A DNA stretch of 64,000 bases from Leisingera sp. SS27. Lineage in GTDB: Bacteria > Pseudomonadota > Alphaproteobacteria > Rhodobacterales > Rhodobacteraceae. Under the pieces are notes generated by a model. The model was not told the DNA's origin. It did no database searches and saw nothing but the letters and a program-made list of their open reading frames with translations. Below are positions 1 through 7,851 of this stretch, one piece after another (within the stretch, counting starts at the first letter, position 1; each line of letters starts with the position of its first letter). The stretch covers positions 124,001 through 188,000 of the forward strand of contig NZ_JAQNCY010000002.1 of assembly GCF_028368855.1 (NCBI RefSeq). The letters are read 5' to 3'. A program made the position numbers and the translations under genes.

Positions 1-1
1 C

Positions 2-232
2 GGCGAGGCCGGCGCCGGCCTGGTCAAGGCCACGGCCTCTGCCAAGGGCGACCTCAAGGCGCTGGACATCGACCCCTCGATCTTCAACGGCGACGACAAG
101 GAAGTGGTCGAGGACCTGATCCTGGCCGCCATCAAAGACGCCCAGGCAAAGGCCGCGGAAAAAGCGCAGGACGAAATGGCCAAGCTGACCGAAAGCATGG
201 GCCTGCCCAAGGACATCAAGCTGCCGTTCTAA
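2..232 (+). CDS. ybaB: YbaB/EbfC nucleoid-associated protein (3' part)
   Basis: Open frame entering from the left edge and ending with TAA at 230-232; 76 residues remain. The tail (GLPKDIKLPF at the end, preceded by an Ala/Lys-rich helix and the DxSIFxxDDKEVVEDLI-like stretch) is typical of the small dimeric YbaB/EbfC DNA-binding protein, which binds DNA as a tweezer-like dimer. In most bacteria ybaB sits between dnaX and recR; here recR follows about 700 bp later with an opposing GNAT gene in between. The start and N-terminus are outside the window. A strong terminator follows directly. Confidence 0.85.
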   Translation, partial: GEAGAGLVKATASAKGDLKALDIDPSIFNGDDKEVVEDLILAAIKDAQAKAAEKAQDEMAKLTESMGLPKDIKLPF

Positions 233-252
233 GAACCGGCAAGCTGAATGCA

Positions 253-283
253 AAAAAGGCGGCCCGTCTGGTGCCGCCTTTTT
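253..283 (+). terminator. rho-independent terminator after ybaB
   Basis: AAAAAGGCGGC and GCCGCCTTTTT flank a 9-nt loop. The A-run and T-run make it usable from both strands, so it can also serve the converging GNAT gene that ends at 295. Confidence 0.85.
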
Positions 284-294
284 CTTTGCCCGCC

Positions 295-798
295 TCATCC
301 AGTCTCCAGCCGGAACTTCAAGAAACGCTGCCCCTCGTATTGCACCTCCCCGGTCTGCACCGCCCCCAGCCGCATCAGCGGCCGCAGGTGCCGCCGCGTC
401 GGCGGCAGCAGGAAGGTGACAAAGGGAATGCGCGGATCCTGGCGGGCAAACGCCAATGCCTTGCGCGCGATGGCGGGGCCAAGGCCAAAGCAGTCAGCCC
501 GCAGCACCAGCCCGAAATCCCACTCCGCGCCTTCTTTCTGGAACCCGCCCCAGCCAAGGTAATCTTCCCCGCGCAAGAAAGCCCAATGGCCCAGCCCGTC
601 GCGCTGCCAGCAGGCCTCCTTGGCGGCCACGAATTCCCTGGCAGCGGCCTCATCCCATGCCCCTGCCAGCAACGGCATATGCTCCGCCATCCGCGGGTCT
701 GACATGTGGCGGGCAATCTCCTGCGGCGGCACCCCTGTCAGCCGGGCAAAACGCAACCGTGGAGATTTTCCTGCTTCCCGCCATGTGCCGCCTGCCAT
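295..798 (-). CDS. GNAT-family N-acetyltransferase
   Basis: 167 residues. The layout is that of the RimJ/RimL-like GNAT fold: an N-terminal strand-helix with HMSDPRMAEHMP, a middle WAFLRGEDYLGWGGFQ strand, then WDFGLVLRADCFGLGPAIARKALAFA, corresponding to the acetyl-CoA pyrophosphate loop and its helix. It would transfer an acetyl group from acetyl-CoA to an amine; the acceptor cannot be told. The ATG at 798 has GGAGGG six bases upstream, which decides the start. It opposes ybaB and is divergent from recR, so it has probably been inserted into the ancestral ybaB-recR arrangement. Confidence 0.8.
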   Translation of the reverse strand: MAGGTWREAGKSPRLRFARLTGVPPQEIARHMSDPRMAEHMPLLAGAWDEAAAREFVAAKEACWQRDGLGHWAFLRGEDYLGWGGFQKEGAEWDFGLVLRADCFGLGPAIARKALAFARQDPRIPFVTFLLPPTRRHLRPLMRLGAVQTGEVQYEGQRFLKFRLETG

Positions 799-933
799 CC
801 CGAACCCTCCGCCGTTTCAGGCTAGGCATACCCCCGGCGCGCAGCAAAACAAACCCCGAACATTTTACTGCCCTGCCCTTGCACTTCCCTGTCCCGATCA
901 GCCTATATGGCTGGGAAGCAAAGGGCCCAAGGC

Positions 934-1533
934 ATGATCAAGAACTCCACCAGCGATATTGAAGACCTGATTGCCCTGATGGCCAAGCTGCCGGGGCTGG
1001 GGCCGCGCTCGGCGCGCCGCGCGGTGCTGCATCTGATCCGCAAGCGGGCGCTGCTGCTGACGCCGCTGGCGGATGTGATGAGCGAGGTGGCCGCAACCGC
1101 CCGCGAATGCCTCAACTGCGGCAATGCCGGCACCAGCGAGATCTGCCCGATCTGCACCGATGAGGTGCGCGGCAACGGCGAGCTGTGCGTGGTCGAGGAT
1201 GTGGCCGACCTCTGGGCGATGGAGCGCTCCGGCGTGTTCAAGGGCCGCTATCATGTGCTGGGCGGCACGCTCTCCGCGCTGGACGCGGTTGGGCCGGAGG
1301 ATCTGCGCATCCCGCGGCTGATCGACCGGGTCGCCACCGAAGGCATCAGTGAAGTGATCCTGGCGCTGAATGCCACCATCGACGGCCAGACCACGGCGCA
1401 TTACATCGCCGATCAGCTGCAGGGACAGGTGAAGCTGACCTCATTGGCGCAGGGCGTGCCGATCGGCGGCGAGCTGGATTACCTTGATGACGGCACCATC
1501 TCCGCCGCGATGCAGGCGCGCAAGGAAATCTGA
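934..1533 (+). CDS. recR: recombination mediator protein RecR
   Basis: 199 residues, the usual RecR length. The N-terminal helix-hairpin-helix ([12 protein letters not shown], about residues 19-30), the four-cysteine zinc finger C59-x2-C62-x8-C71-x2-C74, and a TOPRIM domain starting near residue 82 (LCVVED) are all present. RecR works with RecO (and RecF) in the cytoplasm to load RecA onto SSB-coated single-stranded gaps. An in-frame ATG at 907 also exists, but family alignment places the start at [13 protein letters not shown] (934). Followed by a double hairpin shared with the converging aldolase gene. Confidence 0.95.
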   Translation: MIKNSTSDIEDLIALMAKLPGLGPRSARRAVLHLIRKRALLLTPLADVMSEVAATARECLNCGNAGTSEICPICTDEVRGNGELCVVEDVADLWAMERSGVFKGRYHVLGGTLSALDAVGPEDLRIPRLIDRVATEGISEVILALNATIDGQTTAHYIADQLQGQVKLTSLAQGVPIGGELDYLDDGTISAAMQARKEI

Positions 1534-1549
1534 CGCCGCGGCCGGGCGC

Positions 1550-1595
1550 AAAATTCTTCGAAGAATTTTGGCCGGAAAATTCGAAATTTTCCGGC
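1550..1595. repeat. tandem double hairpin in a convergent gap
   Basis: A perfect 20-bp palindrome AAAATTCTTCGAAGAATTTT (1550-1569) is followed after one base by a second hairpin: GCCGGAAAATT (1571-1581), loop CGA, AATTTTCCGGC (1585-1595). It fills the 71-bp gap between recR (+) and the threonine aldolase gene (-). It is probably a bidirectional terminator, but there is no clean T-run. The same architecture recurs at 27016, 44032 and 56562. Confidence 0.75.
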
Positions 1596-1604
1596 TCTCC
1601 TCAG

Positions 1605-2654
1605 TCAGCCGTAGAAGCGTTGCAGCCCCTGTACCGCCCGGGACAGTGAACCATCGTCCGCATCCTTGTGCAGCACCAGGCGGATCGCGCCGGAACTGCC
1701 GCCGCCGATCACCACACCCTCGGCTGCCAGATGCGCCCGCAGATCATCATTGCGCCCGTCAGCGGGCGTGAAGAACACCATGTTGGTGGCCTGAGACACG
1801 TCACCCGCTCCCAGCCCCCGCAGCAATCCGGCCAGGTCCGCTGCCCGTGCGTGATCCTCTGCCAGCCGGTCCGCGTTGTGCTCCAGCGCATAGAGCCCTG
1901 CCGCCGCCAGCACGCCTGCCTGCCGCATGCCGCCGCCCAGCATCTTGCGCCAGCGCCGCGCCCTGGCGATCAGATCCGCTGGCCCGACCAGCACAGATCC
2001 CGCCGGTGTGCCCAGCCCCTTGGACAGGCAGACCGACACCGTGTCCGTCAGCCCGGCCAGATCCGTTTCCGCACATCCCAGCGCGGTGATTGCGTTAAAG
2101 AACCGCGCCCCGTCCAGATGCACCGACAGCCCGGCAGCCCGGCCGGCCTGTGCCGCTGCGGCCATATCCGCCAGCGGCACTGCCAGGCCGTTGTGGGTGT
2201 TCTCCAGCGACACCAGGCGGCTGACGGCAAAATGCGGATCATCCTCCTTTACCACAGCCCGGATCTCTGCCGGGTCCAGCGCCCCGTCCGCGCGCACGGG
2301 CAGAGGGCACAGCGCAATGCCGCCCAGAACCGAGGCGCCAGCCGCCTCGTAGGCGTTCACATGGTAGCCGCTGCCGCAGATCACTTCCTCGCCGCGCTGG
2401 CAATGCGCCAGCATGGCAGCAAAATTGCTCATGGTGCCGGTGGGCACAAAAAGACCCGCTTCCTTGCCCAGCCGTTCGGCCAGAACGGCCTCCAGGCGGT
2501 TCACTGACCGGTCTTCGCCATAAACGTCATCGCCCAGCTCCGCCGCGGCCATTGCCTGCAGCATGCCCGCATCGGGCCGCGTCACCGTATCGCTGCGCAG
2601 ATCACACAGGGCCGCATTGTCCCCGGCCCGCGCCATGCCGGCGTATTGGTTCAT
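1605..2654 (-). CDS. threonine-aldolase-family PLP enzyme (LtaE-like)
   Basis: 349 residues, the family's normal length. Fold-type I PLP enzyme of the low-specificity threonine aldolase group: LRSDTVTRP near the N-terminus, His98 in the position that stacks on PLP, HLDGARFFNA (Asp181, Arg184) and the Schiff-base lysine Lys212 in LSKGLGTPAGS. The family cleaves beta-hydroxy-alpha-amino acids to glycine plus an aldehyde. The start ATG overlaps the stop of the upstream hydroxylase by four bases (ATGA, 2651-2654), so the two are translationally coupled. That pairing suggests the true substrate may be a beta-hydroxy amino acid made by the upstream enzyme rather than threonine; this is inference. 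Confidence 0.9.
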   Translation of the reverse strand: MNQYAGMARAGDNAALCDLRSDTVTRPDAGMLQAMAAAELGDDVYGEDRSVNRLEAVLAERLGKEAGLFVPTGTMSNFAAMLAHCQRGEEVICGSGYHVNAYEAAGASVLGGIALCPLPVRADGALDPAEIRAVVKEDDPHFAVSRLVSLENTHNGLAVPLADMAAAAQAGRAAGLSVHLDGARFFNAITALGCAETDLAGLTDTVSVCLSKGLGTPAGSVLVGPADLIARARRWRKMLGGGMRQAGVLAAAGLYALEHNADRLAEDHARAADLAGLLRGLGAGDVSQATNMVFFTPADGRNDDLRAHLAAEGVVIGGGSSGAIRLVLHKDADDGSLSRAVQGLQRFYG

Positions 2655-3328
2655 TCCGTCACCTGTTCATAGGCCAGCGCCGCCACGATGTGGACGCGCC
2701 GGGTTTCGCCTCCGTTCAATGCGGTGTGGTATCCGCGGGTGTCAGTGAAATAGACAGAGCCGTCCGCTGGCAAGTGGGTGACGTGATGATTCACGATAAA
2801 CAATGATCCGGGATTGGAAAGCACAGGGATATGCAGCCGCGGCTCCGGATCGCGGTGCCACGAGTTGCAGTTGTAAAGCCCCTTGGACAAAACCCGCGTG
2901 CGCCCGATCGGAAAGCGTTTGGCCAGTTCCTCGTGCACATGCTCGAAATAGGTGCCTGCAAATTTCGGATTGAACTCGGAAAACTCCACCTCCTGCACCA
3001 GATCCTCGCGCGGCTCCTCGACATAGCGGCTGTCGGCGCGCAGCCAGTAGCGGCCCGACAGATCATTGGCGGTCCACTCGGACTGCCCCGGGCGCCGGGT
3101 CAGCGGCAGCGCGGCGAACCCCTGGTCCTGCATGCCGCCCATGAAGTCCTCGCGGCGCAGACATTCCTCCAGCGCCTCCTGCAACAGCTGGATGTCGAAC
3201 GTCAGCTCCAGCCGCTGGATGCCCGGCCCCGGCACAAACTCCGCCACCGAGGCGGAATCGGGCATGGCCTGCATGGCTTGGGCGACGGCTTGCACATCGG
3301 CGTCGTTGATCTGCGGTACAAAGGTCAT
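2651..3328 (-). CDS. Fe(II)/2-oxoglutarate amino-acid hydroxylase (aspartyl/asparaginyl beta-hydroxylase-like)
   Basis: 225 residues. The C-terminal third carries the non-haem iron facial triad and co-substrate residues of the AspH / free amino-acid hydroxylase cupin: His158-x-Asp160, RLHIPVLSNPG (Arg164), then GYHTALNGGETRRVHIV with His201 and Arg210/211. Such enzymes hydroxylate an amino acid or peptide side chain with O2 and 2-oxoglutarate; the substrate is not predictable. The chosen ATG at 3328 has GGAG eight bases upstream; an in-frame ATG at 3341-3343 (five residues longer) lacks a good site. It is the first gene of a two-gene unit with the aldolase, divergent from a LysR gene. Confidence 0.75.
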   Translation of the reverse strand: MTFVPQINDADVQAVAQAMQAMPDSASVAEFVPGPGIQRLELTFDIQLLQEALEECLRREDFMGGMQDQGFAALPLTRRPGQSEWTANDLSGRYWLRADSRYVEEPREDLVQEVEFSEFNPKFAGTYFEHVHEELAKRFPIGRTRVLSKGLYNCNSWHRDPEPRLHIPVLSNPGSLFIVNHHVTHLPADGSVYFTDTRGYHTALNGGETRRVHIVAALAYEQVTE

Positions 3329-3434
3329 GCTGCCTGCTCCCATGTTTGGCTCTGTTCACATCGCCAGGTGTTGCATCTGACGCCAGAATTGCAGACTGCT
3401 TCCCGTTCCAAAAGCGGCGTTTCCGCAATCCTTC

Positions 3435-3449
3435 TTGCAAAAATTGCAA
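3435..3449. promoter_or_regulatory. candidate LysR operator in the divergent gap
   Basis: TTGCAAAAATTGCAA: two copies of the self-complementary hexamer TTGCAA separated by AAA. It lies 20 bp before the LysR start and about 107 bp before the hydroxylase start. GTTGCA and ATTGCA words recur upstream (3369-3396). The position suits autoregulation plus control of the divergent pair. Confidence 0.45.
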
Positions 3450-3468
3450 CACATGGCAGGGTAACCCC

Positions 3469-4356
3469 ATGCGCCGCAAGATCCCGCCCATCTCCGCCCT
3501 CTTGTGTTTCGAGGCCGCCGCACGTTCCGGAAGCTTTGCCCAGGGCGCCCGCGTCATGAACCTGTCGCAAAGCGCCTTCAGCCGCCAGATCCAGGGGCTG
3601 GAGGCGCAGACCGGCCAGACCCTGTTCAAACGCGAGCGCCAGCGGGTGCATCTGACCGGCGCCGGCGAAATGCTGCTGCAGGAGCTGGCGCCGCAGCTGG
3701 AGGCGCTGGAAGCCACATTCTACCGGCTGCGCACCCGCGACAATCCCTACGGCGCGCTCAACATCGGCACCTATCCGACGCTGGGCAGCCGCTGGCTGAT
3801 GCCGCGGCTTGCGGAACTTGCTCAGGCGCAGCCGCGGCTGACGGTCAACACCATCACCTACCTGGACAATGCACAGGTGGATGCCAGCCTGGTGGATCTG
3901 GCCATCGTGCAGGGCGATCCGCCCTGGCCCGGTTTCCGTGCCGATCTCCTGATGCCGGAAACCCTGGTGGCGGTTGCGGCACCCGGCCTGCTGGAGGCTC
4001 CGCTGCAGGAAGCAGCCCGCCTGCTGGACCACCCGGCGCTGCAGCACACCACCCGGCCGCTCAGCTGGCAGATCTGGTTCCAAGATCTGGGCCAGGCGCT
4101 GCCCGCCCGTCCCACCGGCCCCCTGTTCAGCCAGTTCGAGATGCTGATCGACGCGGTGAAATACGGCCACGGGGTGGCGATCCTGCCGGAGCTTCTGGTC
4201 CGCCGCGAGCTGGCGGAAGGCAGCCTGACCCTGGCCCATCCGCACCGCTGCACACCCGCCAGCGCCTATTATCTGCTGACACCGCAGGCCAAGACGGGCA
4301 CCAGCCGGATCGAACGGGTCCGGACCTGGCTGCTGGAACAGGCGCCCGGCGCCTAG
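3469..4356 (+). CDS. LysR-family regulator, GcvA-like
   Basis: 295 residues. The N-terminal winged helix (ISALLCFEAAARSGSFAQGARVMNLSQSAFSRQIQGLE, in pieces within residues 7-45) and the C-terminal periplasmic-binding-like effector domain are complete. ALLCFEAAARSGSF resembles the GcvA subgroup, which regulates amino-acid metabolism. The start at 3469 is chosen because the LysR alignment begins at MRRKIPPIS. The upstream extension to 3346 is non-conserved and crosses the putative operator. Most likely it controls the divergent hydroxylase-aldolase pair and responds to their substrate or product. Confidence 0.85.
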   Translation: MRRKIPPISALLCFEAAARSGSFAQGARVMNLSQSAFSRQIQGLEAQTGQTLFKRERQRVHLTGAGEMLLQELAPQLEALEATFYRLRTRDNPYGALNIGTYPTLGSRWLMPRLAELAQAQPRLTVNTITYLDNAQVDASLVDLAIVQGDPPWPGFRADLLMPETLVAVAAPGLLEAPLQEAARLLDHPALQHTTRPLSWQIWFQDLGQALPARPTGPLFSQFEMLIDAVKYGHGVAILPELLVRRELAEGSLTLAHPHRCTPASAYYLLTPQAKTGTSRIERVRTWLLEQAPGA

Positions 4357-4364
4357 ACGCCACC

Positions 4365-4386
4365 GCGCCGCGCATCAGCGCGGCGC
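4365..4386. terminator. GC-rich hairpin between convergent genes
   Basis: GCGCCGCG / CGCGGCGC with a six-base loop (CATCAG), just after the LysR stop. A second stem (GGGAGC / GCTCCC, about 4432-4457) abuts the end of the kinase gene. There is no T-run, so terminator function is tentative. Confidence 0.45.
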
Positions 4387-4457
4387 CACGCCCAAGGCTG
4401 CCAAGGGGCCCGCAGGGGCACCTGCAGGCGCGGGAGCACTCCGCTATGCGGGCTCCC

Positions 4458-6608
4458 CTAGCGGAACAGCGCCTTGTAGAGCTTTTCCTTGGTGAACGGC
4501 TTGTCCAGCACCTGAACCCCATCCAGTTCCGGGTAACCCGCCTGCGCAGCGCTGAAGGCAAAGCCGCTCATCATCACAGCGTTCAGCCCGGGCTGGAGCT
4601 GCCGCAGCCGGGACAGTGTTTCCCAGCCGCCGCGCCCCGGCATGCTCATGTCGATCACCGCACCGTCAAACGGTCCTCGAGTCTGAATAAGCGCCAGCGC
4701 CGCATCATAGCCATCGGCGCTTGCGACCTCGCAGCCGCGCAGCTGCAACAGGCCGGCGACGGCACGGCGCACGGTGTCCTCGTCATCCACCACCAGAATG
4801 CGGCGCGCTTGCCTTTTGCGCGGCTCTGGCGCCGCAGCGGATCCGGCAGCCGGCACCGCCGCCGCCTCGCAGGCCGGGAAATAGAAGCGGAATGTGCTGC
4901 CGCCGCCCTCCCGGCTGTCCACGGCCAGCCCGCCCCGGTGGCTGCTGATGATGCCCATCGCCGCCGCCAGCCCCAGGCCGCGGCCGCCGGGCTTGGTGGT
5001 GAAGAACGGGTCGAATATCCGCGCCACGGTATCGCGTGCCATGCCGCCGCCGGTGTCGCGCACCTCCAGCATGACGCAGGGACCCGCCGGCATCCTGCGC
5101 CCGGCCAGCAGCCTCTGCCGCTCCGCCGTGCCCAGGCTGCGGCGCCGGGTGGACACCGTCACAGTGCCAGCCCCGGGCCCGATCGCCTCAACCGCATTCA
5201 GCACCGCCTGCATCAGCAGCTGACCGGCCTGGGCCGGATCCATCCGGGCGGTCAATTCCTCCGCCTCCAGATCCAGCACCACCGCCTTGCCCAGCTTGCA
5301 CTCTGGCGGCACCAGCGCCAGCGTCTCACGGACGACCCGGTTCAGATCGCAGGCCTCCGGCTGCGGGGTCCTGGCGCCCCGGACATAGCCCAGCAGCTGC
5401 CGCATCAGCCGGGCCGAGTCCTGCAGCCCTGCCTTCACCGCCCGCACATCCGCCGCCGCCGGGTGTGACGCCTCCAGATGTGCCAGCGCCAGCTCGCTCT
5501 GGCCTTGCATCCCGGCCAGCAGATTGTTGAACTCATGTGCAATGGTACCCGCCAGCAGCCCAAGGCTTTCGGCCTTGCGCCGCAGCAGCAGCGCCTGTTC
5601 CGCCTGGCGCCGCCGCCGCTCCGCCCTGCGGCGGGATAGCTCATGCGCAGCCCGTGCTGCACAAACGCCGATCAAGCTGCTGCTCTGAAATCCGGCGGCC
5701 ATTTCGCCGTCGTGCAGCAGCGCAAAATGGCCAATCAGCTGCCCATTCTCATCCCGCAGCGGCATCCCGAAATAAGAGACCACCCCCTGCGCCCGGAACG
5801 CCTCCTGCGCCGGAAACATCTCTTGCAGCCCTTTGGGCACCAGAAAGGGTTCGCCTTCTTGCAGGAAAGCGCAAGGGGCGCCCTCAGAAGGCATCAGCTC
5901 CTCGCCGCTGCCTGCAGCGGCCAGCCCGCCATCACAGCATGCCAGAACCCTGTAGCAGCCCGGGCTGTCAGCCGTGTATTCAGCGATGAAAGCCCTGCGC
6001 ACCCGGAAGGCGCGCTGCATCTGAACCGCCAGCTGCCGCAGGGCCGCCAGGGGCGACAGGCTGCCTGGTCCCGCCCCGCGCGCCAGCGCCGCCAGGGCCG
6101 CGGACTCCTGCATTCCGGCCAGTTCCGCCCCCAGCCGCGGGGCAAACTGCTGCATGGTTGCTGCGGCCTCTGCTGTCAGCGCCGCCCCTGGCGGCTGCCG
6201 CCATGCCGCCTGCACCAGGCCGGCAACTGCGCCCGCAGCGTCCAGCAAGGGTACCCCGGCATAGGCGTTGATGTTTTCTTCGATGAACATCGCGTCTTCC
6301 GGGTACAGCTGCTGCACCCGGTCCGCGAACACCTGCGGCGCGGCGCGCAACACCACGTCCCGGCACGGCGCGCCGCGCGCGTCATATTCGAAATCCCCCA
6401 GCGGCATCCCGTCGAACCAGCTGGCCACCACTTTCAGGTGCTCGCCCTGCCGGATCCGCAATGCGCTGACTGTGACCAGATCCGCGCCGAATCCCCGTGC
6501 CAGCTGATCTGCAAATGCCTGGCAGAACCCGGCGCCGCTTGCGCCTGCCAGCTCTTCCAGATCCAAGCGGCTGCCTGCCCCAAGCGCCGCACCCCCGGAT
6601 GCGTCCAT
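4458..6608 (-). CDS. hybrid sensor histidine kinase, GAF-GAF-HisKA-HATPase-REC
   Basis: 716 residues. Order: two GAF-like sensory domains (about residues 20-165 and 185-330, the second containing VVSYFGMPLRDENGQLIGHFAL), a basic coiled linker (RRRAERRRRQAEQALLL), the phospho-acceptor helix (IAHEFNNLLAGMQGQSELA, His in HEFNN), an HATPase_c domain (NAVEAIG, DTGGGM, GRGLGLAAAMGI), and a C-terminal receiver with the acidic pair VVDDED, phospho-Asp in VIDMSMPG and Lys in LDKPFT. No membrane segment is visible, so it is probably a soluble cytoplasmic sensor. The start at 6608 is preferred over 6626 because AGGAG sits eight bases upstream. No partner regulator lies next to it. Confidence 0.85.
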   Translation of the reverse strand: MDASGGAALGAGSRLDLEELAGASGAGFCQAFADQLARGFGADLVTVSALRIRQGEHLKVVASWFDGMPLGDFEYDARGAPCRDVVLRAAPQVFADRVQQLYPEDAMFIEENINAYAGVPLLDAAGAVAGLVQAAWRQPPGAALTAEAAATMQQFAPRLGAELAGMQESAALAALARGAGPGSLSPLAALRQLAVQMQRAFRVRRAFIAEYTADSPGCYRVLACCDGGLAAAGSGEELMPSEGAPCAFLQEGEPFLVPKGLQEMFPAQEAFRAQGVVSYFGMPLRDENGQLIGHFALLHDGEMAAGFQSSSLIGVCAARAAHELSRRRAERRRRQAEQALLLRRKAESLGLLAGTIAHEFNNLLAGMQGQSELALAHLEASHPAAADVRAVKAGLQDSARLMRQLLGYVRGARTPQPEACDLNRVVRETLALVPPECKLGKAVVLDLEAEELTARMDPAQAGQLLMQAVLNAVEAIGPGAGTVTVSTRRRSLGTAERQRLLAGRRMPAGPCVMLEVRDTGGGMARDTVARIFDPFFTTKPGGRGLGLAAAMGIISSHRGGLAVDSREGGGSTFRFYFPACEAAAVPAAGSAAAPEPRKRQARRILVVDDEDTVRRAVAGLLQLRGCEVASADGYDAALALIQTRGPFDGAVIDMSMPGRGGWETLSRLRQLQPGLNAVMMSGFAFSAAQAGYPELDGVQVLDKPFTKEKLYKALFR

Positions 6609-6840
6609 AACCAATACTCCTGCCATCCCTGCACGGGCCGGCCTTCCGGGTCCGGACCCCTGGCAAACTCACAAAACACTGTCCTTCCGCGCCGCATACC
6701 AGCCCCCTTTTACCCAAGGGCGTCCTCCGCAGTGCTCAATTCTGCAGGCAGCCTGGAACATGGCTGCACCGCAACATCATGCTGCGCGAACTACACGTGC
6801 GCAGTCAACATCTTGTATGATTGAGACTCAATTCTAACAG

Positions 6841-6880
6841 AAAAAGCCGCAAATCCGGAGCACCGGATCTGCGGCTTTTT
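6841..6880. terminator. terminator downstream of trcR
   Basis: AAAAAGCCGCAAATCCGG pairs with CCGGATCTGCGGCTTTTT (one mismatch) around a short loop. T-runs on both strands; it mainly serves the minus-strand trcR gene. The 230 bp between it and the kinase gene hold no recognisable gene. Confidence 0.8.
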
Positions 6881-6934
6881 ACAGATTTTCCACTTGCCGG
6901 ACGGCCCGCCCGGCCTAGGGCGGACAGGCCCGGA

Positions 6935-7705
6935 TCAGAAGCGGCTGTCCTCGTCGTCGTCCTCGTCATCGCCGCCCGCGGGCAGGTTGAAGAAGCTGTC
7001 GGCGTCCAGGACGTTCTCTTCTTTCTTCTCGTCCTCATCGTCATTGAGGCCGCCGCCCAGGGTGAAGGTTTCCAGACCCTCGATGGCGGACGGGATCTTC
7101 GGCTCAGCGTCCATCTCCAGCGACTGCTCGGTCGAGACCAGCTTGCGGCGCTCGTCATCGCTCATCACGCCGCCTTCGGCTGCCTTCTTGGCCGCGGCCT
7201 TCTGCACAGCAGAGTCCAGCTCGGACTGCTTGCACAGGCCCAGCGCCACCGGGTCGATCGGCTGCATGTTGGCGATGTTCCAGTGGGTGCGCTCGCGGAT
7301 CGACTGGATGGTCGGCTTGGTGGTGCCCACCAGCTTGGCGATCTGGCCGTCGCTCAGTTCCGGGTGGAACTTGACCAGCCACAGGATCGAGTTCGGGCGG
7401 TCCTGGCGCTTGGACAGCGGAGTGTAGCGCGGGCCGCGGCGCTTTTCCTCACCGGCCGCGGCCGGGTTGAACTTGAGCTTCAGCTTGTGCAGCGGGTTGG
7501 CCTGGGCCTTGTCGATCTCTTCCTGGGTCAGCTGGTTGTTGGCCATCGGGTCGAACCCTTTGACGCCCACCGCCACTTCGCCGTCGGCAATGCCCTGGAT
7601 TTCCAGTTCGTGCATGCCCACGAAATCTGCGATTTGCTTGAAGCTGATCGTGGTATTGTCCACCAGCCACACGGCGGTTGCCTTGGCCATCAACGGTTTT
7701 GCCAT
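6935..7705 (-). CDS. trcR: cell-cycle transcriptional regulator TrcR (DUF1013)
   Basis: 256 residues. The N-terminal part (KATAVWLVDNTTISFKQIADF... VGMHELEIQGIADGE) and the second HTH-like block (LSDGQIAKLVGTTKPTIQSIRERTHWN) are diagnostic of the alphaproteobacterial DUF1013/TrcR family, a DNA-binding protein linked to cell-cycle transcription. The C-terminal 60 residues are strongly acidic and probably disordered (runs such as DDEDEKKEEN and GGDDEDDDEDSRF). The start ATG at 7705 has AAGGAGATGAG in front. Monocistronic, ending at a strong terminator, and divergent from the RNase gene. Confidence 0.9.
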   Translation of the reverse strand: MAKPLMAKATAVWLVDNTTISFKQIADFVGMHELEIQGIADGEVAVGVKGFDPMANNQLTQEEIDKAQANPLHKLKLKFNPAAAGEEKRRGPRYTPLSKRQDRPNSILWLVKFHPELSDGQIAKLVGTTKPTIQSIRERTHWNIANMQPIDPVALGLCKQSELDSAVQKAAAKKAAEGGVMSDDERRKLVSTEQSLEMDAEPKIPSAIEGLETFTLGGGLNDDEDEKKEENVLDADSFFNLPAGGDDEDDDEDSRF

Positions 7706-7851
7706 GTGCTCATCTCCTTAAAACACCTTTGATCCCCGGATACATCTCTCCCGCCGCCTGAAATGGCGTCCCCGGCGATCCGGGGCAGGTTTCCGTTGTC
7801 GGGGAACTTCCGCCCTATATAGTCGGCATCGATGCATAAGGAAAGAGGCCA

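Noticed and set aside
2651-3328. The hydroxylase-aldolase pair as part of the beta-hydroxyaspartate cycle
   Set aside because: That cycle uses a D-threonine-aldolase-fold BhcC with BhcA, BhcB and BhcD; none of these is nearby and the aldolase here is of the fold-type I LtaE group.
3504-5468. 654-codon plus-strand open frame
   Set aside because: Overlaps the LysR gene out of frame and the kinase gene antisense; Pro/Arg/Gln-rich composition typical of a GC-rich shadow frame.
4458-6608. Photoreceptor (phytochrome) identity for the GAF-containing kinase
   Set aside because: No conserved chromophore-binding cysteine motif or PHY domain is recognisable; the GAF domains look generic.
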